A stretch of 64,000 bases of DNA, taken from contig NZ_JFCB01000002.1 of assembly GCF_000725125.1 (NCBI RefSeq), forward strand, positions 124,001 to 188,000. Reading direction: 5' to 3'. The position numbers and the translations under genes were made by a program. This stretch comes from Streptomyces toyocaensis. GTDB taxonomy: Bacteria > Actinomycetota > Actinomycetes > Streptomycetales > Streptomycetaceae. The notes below the pieces were generated by a model. The model was not told the DNA's origin and searched no databases. It was given only the letters and a program-made list of their open reading frames with translations. Positions 61,698 to 64,000 of this stretch are shown piece by piece (the stretch's first letter is position 1; every line of letters begins with the position of its first letter).

Positions 61698-63323
61698 TTG
61701 ACACAGGCACGCGCGAACAACCGAACGGCCCGCGCCCGCTCCGGCGGACAGGGCTTCTCCAAGGGCGGCGGCCGCACGGGCGCCGCAGCCCATCGCGCCG
61801 GAGCGCAGCGACGCTCCAAGGGCTCCCCGGGCCGCGGGACCGCGGTCACCGGTGAGTTCGCCCTCCCGGTGACGAGCACCCCCGCGCTCCCCGCCGTACA
61901 GGCCTTCGACGAACTCGCCCTGCCGGCGGAGATGCTGGCCACGCTGGGCCACGAAGGCGTGACGGTGCCGTTCCCCATCCAGGCGGCCACGCTGCCGAAC
62001 TCCCTCGCCGGCCGTGACGTACTCGGCCGGGGCCGCACCGGTTCGGGCAAGACCCTCGCCTTCGGGCTGGCGCTGCTGGCCCGCACGGAGGGTCGTCGCG
62101 CCGAGCCGCGCAAGCCGCTCGCCCTGGTCCTCGTCCCCACGCGCGAGCTGGCCGGGCAGGTCACGGACGCGCTGACGCCGTACGCACGCGCGGTGCGGCT
62201 CCGGCTCGCCACCGTCGTCGGCGGGCTGTCGATCGGCAAGCAGGCCAGTGCCCTGCGGGCGGGCGCGGAGGTCGTCGTCGCGACGCCCGGACGGCTCAAG
62301 GACCTCATCGAGCGCGGTGACTGCGTACTCGACGAGGTCGCCGTCACCGTGCTGGACGAGGCCGACCAGATGGCCGACATGGGCTTCCTGCCTCAGGTCA
62401 CCAGGCTGCTCGACCAGGTGCGGGCCGACGGCCAGCGCATGCTCTTCTCCGCCACCCTCGACCGCAACGTCGACCAGCTGGTACGCCGTTACCTGACCGA
62501 CCCGGTGGTCCACTCCGTCGACCCGTCCGCGGGCGCGGTTACGACGATGGAGCACCACGTGCTCCACGTCGACGACACGGACAAGCGCCGGACGACGACC
62601 GAGATCGCGGCACGGGACGGCCGGGTGATCATGTTCCTCGACACCAAGCACGCGGTGGACAGGCTGACCAAGCACCTGCTGAACAGCGGTGTGCGCGCGG
62701 CCGCCCTGCACGGCGGCAAGTCGCAGCCCCAGCGCACCCGGACCCTCACCCAGTTCAAGGACGGGCAGGTGACGGTGCTGGTGGCGACCAACGTCGCGGC
62801 GCGGGGCATCCACGTCGACAACCTCGACCTGGTCGTCAACGTCGATCCGCCGAGCGACCACAAGGACTATCTGCACCGGGGCGGCCGCACGGCCCGTGCC
62901 GGCGAGTCCGGCAGCGTCATCACCCTGGTGACGCGCGACCAGCGGCGCGACTTCAGCCGGCTGATGACACAGGCGGGCATCACCCCGCGCATCACCCAGG
63001 TGCGGTCGGGCGACGCGGAGCTGAGCCGCATCACGGGAGCCCAGGAACCCTCGGGTGTCCCGGTCGTCATCGCGGCGCCGGTCGTGGAGCGCCCCCGCCG
63101 CGCCGCGTCCTCGTCGTCCCGCGGCCGCCGCGGCCGCGGTGCCCAGGGCCGTGCCAAGCAGGCAGGCGACGGGCAGGCCCGCAACGCCGAGGGCCGGACC
63201 GCGCAGCGCGGCCGCGCCACGGGGGAGCGCCCGGCACAGGACCGCACCGCCCAGGGGCGGCGCACCGGTGAAGCACCGCGCCGCAGGCCGCGGCCGAAGC
63301 CGGCCGCGGACCGCGCGGCCTAG
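61698..63323 (+). CDS. DEAD-box RNA helicase
   Basis: About 541 residues. The helicase core has Q motif (FDELALPAEMLATLGHEGV), motif I GRGRTGSGKT, Ia PTRELAGQV, II VLDEADQMADMGF, III FSATLD, IV-V (VATNVAARGIHVDNLDLVVN) and VI HRGGRTARAG. An N-terminal basic extension (1-50) and a C-terminal Arg/Gly/Ala-rich tail of about 100 residues likely bind RNA. It should unwind RNA secondary structure, helping ribosome assembly or mRNA decay, often in cold. The TTG at 61698 has the only good ribosome site; a GTG at 61674 would put translation start inside the hairpin loop. Confidence 0.92.
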   Translation: MTQARANNRTARARSGGQGFSKGGGRTGAAAHRAGAQRRSKGSPGRGTAVTGEFALPVTSTPALPAVQAFDELALPAEMLATLGHEGVTVPFPIQAATLPNSLAGRDVLGRGRTGSGKTLAFGLALLARTEGRRAEPRKPLALVLVPTRELAGQVTDALTPYARAVRLRLATVVGGLSIGKQASALRAGAEVVVATPGRLKDLIERGDCVLDEVAVTVLDEADQMADMGFLPQVTRLLDQVRADGQRMLFSATLDRNVDQLVRRYLTDPVVHSVDPSAGAVTTMEHHVLHVDDTDKRRTTTEIAARDGRVIMFLDTKHAVDRLTKHLLNSGVRAAALHGGKSQPQRTRTLTQFKDGQVTVLVATNVAARGIHVDNLDLVVNVDPPSDHKDYLHRGGRTARAGESGSVITLVTRDQRRDFSRLMTQAGITPRITQVRSGDAELSRITGAQEPSGVPVVIAAPVVERPRRAASSSSRGRRGRGAQGRAKQAGDGQARNAEGRTAQRGRATGERPAQDRTAQGRRTGEAPRRRPRPKPAADRAA

Positions 63324-63457
63324 AACGTCCCGCGTCCGCGACGACATGGCGACATGACGACCCGGTGGTACGGCCGCGAGGCCTGCCCCGGGTCGGCGTG
63401 TCGCCGGGCGGGGACCCTGCGGCGCCGGCCGGACCGTCCGCGGGCTAGCGTCCTCCC

Positions 63458-63529
63458 ATGAACGTTTCCCCGGGCCCCGGCCGGCCGCACGCCTCACCCG
63501 ACCCCGAGGCGACCGGAGCCACGGCATGA
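63458..63529 (+). CDS. 23-residue upstream ORF coupled to the TauE-type gene
   Basis: The ATG at 63458 opens a 23-codon frame (starts MNVSPGPGRP) whose TGA (63527-63529) overlaps the ATG of the next gene (ATGA). A -10-like TAGCGT (63446-63451) ends six bases before the ATG, which would give a leaderless transcript. It has no Shine-Dalgarno, in line with that. The peptide has no recognisable function; its role may be translational coupling. Confidence 0.45.
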   Translation: MNVSPGPGRPHASPDPEATGATA

Positions 63530-64000
63530 CGCCGCCGGAGATGCTCGGGGTCTTCGCGGCGGGCGTCGGCGCCGGTGCCCTGAACGCGGTCGTCGGATCG
63601 GGGACGCTGGTCGCCTTCCCCGTTCTGCTCGCGACCGGTCTGTCACCCGTCACCGCCACGGTCTCCAACGCCCTCGGCCTGGTCCCAGGCGCCGTCAGCG
63701 GCGCCATCGGCTACCGGCGGGAACTCGCAGGCCAGGCCCGCCGCGTCCGCAGGCTCGGCATCGGCGCGGCGCTGGGCGCGCTCGCGGGGGCCACCCTCCT
63801 GCTCGCCCTGCCCGCCGAGGCGTTCGAGACCATCGTGCCGATCCTGGTGGGGCTCGCCCTCGTCCTCGTCGCCCTCCAGCCCCTGATCGGCAAGAAGGTG
63901 CGCGGCCGCCGCCCGCCGCAGGGACGCCCCGCCCGGCGCGACGGCGGATGGCCGCTGTTCACCAGCCTGACGCTGGCCAGCGTCTACGGGGGCTACTTCG
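63526..64000 (+). CDS. TauE/SafE-family exporter (partial)
   Basis: The first 158 residues of a membrane protein of the TauE/SafE (sulfite exporter) family; the gene runs off the right edge. Hydrophobic segments: MLGVFAAGVGAGALNAVVGS, LVAFPVLLATGLSPVTATVS, ALGALAGATLLLALPAEAFE, IVPILVGLALVLVALQPLIG. The first helix carries the family GAGxxNAVVGSGT motif. ATG 63526 has GGAG eleven bases upstream and overlaps the upstream ORF. The substrate (sulfite, sulfoacetate or other anions) cannot be read. Confidence 0.85.
   Translation, partial: MTPPEMLGVFAAGVGAGALNAVVGSGTLVAFPVLLATGLSPVTATVSNALGLVPGAVSGAIGYRRELAGQARRVRRLGIGAALGALAGATLLLALPAEAFETIVPILVGLALVLVALQPLIGKKVRGRRPPQGRPARRDGGWPLFTSLTLASVYGGYF

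Overview
The window looks like chromosomal DNA of a Streptomyces. It is very GC-rich, many genes start with GTG or TTG, neighbouring genes often overlap by an ATGA or GTGA tetranucleotide, and several families are typical of that genus (Roadblock/LC7 proteins, SpoIIE-type phosphatases, an XRE/DUF397/HATPase regulatory set, snapalysin, a LipA-LipR pair, PucR). I saw no rRNA, tRNA, CRISPR array, insertion sequence, integrase or phage gene. About 53 coding regions are supported; the last runs off the right edge.

Layout. 0.3-4.1 kb: an uncharacterised protein, then a run of three Roadblock/LC7 proteins and one DUF4388-like protein with no Ras-like GTPase. 4.1-7.4 kb: a flavohaemoglobin NO dioxygenase divergent from a DevS/DosS-type haem-GAF histidine kinase, with a DevR-box-like site between them. 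7.5-11.3 kb: a GH65 phosphorylase and an FprA-type ferredoxin reductase. 11.4-17.9 kb: a large sensor phosphatase (SpoIIE/PP2C), an AbaA/WhiJ-like module (HATPase, DUF397, XRE) and a SAM methyltransferase. 18.1-21.0 kb: a molybdopterin oxidoreductase without the usual [4Fe-4S] cysteines, coupled to a small helical protein. 23.8-27.7 kb: a secreted cutinase/PET-hydrolase-type lipase and its LipR-like LAL activator. 27.8-34.3 kb: a PucR regulator and a five-gene branched-chain-type ABC importer. 34.4-39.7 kb: an aldo/keto reductase and secreted enzymes (snapalysin, lipase, S1 protease) with several palindromic operators, plus an unassigned structured RNA candidate. 39.9-46.9 kb: a coiled-coil protein, antiporter, HtpG, and a TetR-oxidoreductase pair with a double operator. 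47.0-54.7 kb: an RsbQ-RsbP energy-stress pair followed by a ligase/amidotransferase/peptidase operon that resembles a rebuilt NAGGN osmolyte pathway. 54.7-64.0 kb: a second anti-sigma-type ATPase, APH-like kinase, MsrA, large catalase, SPL-family radical SAM protein, a DEAD-box helicase whose ribosome site sits in a hairpin, and a TauE-type exporter.

Taken together the window is a stress and environment-response region: NO and low-oxygen sensing, peroxide and methionine repair, energy stress, osmolyte synthesis, protein folding and RNA remodelling, alternating with secreted hydrolases and nutrient import. The most interesting items are the NAGGN-like operon next to rsbQ-rsbP, the Fe-S-less molybdoenzyme, the structured RNA at 36.9 kb, the Shine-Dalgarno hairpin of the helicase gene, and a decayed tandem copy of the pucR 3' end.
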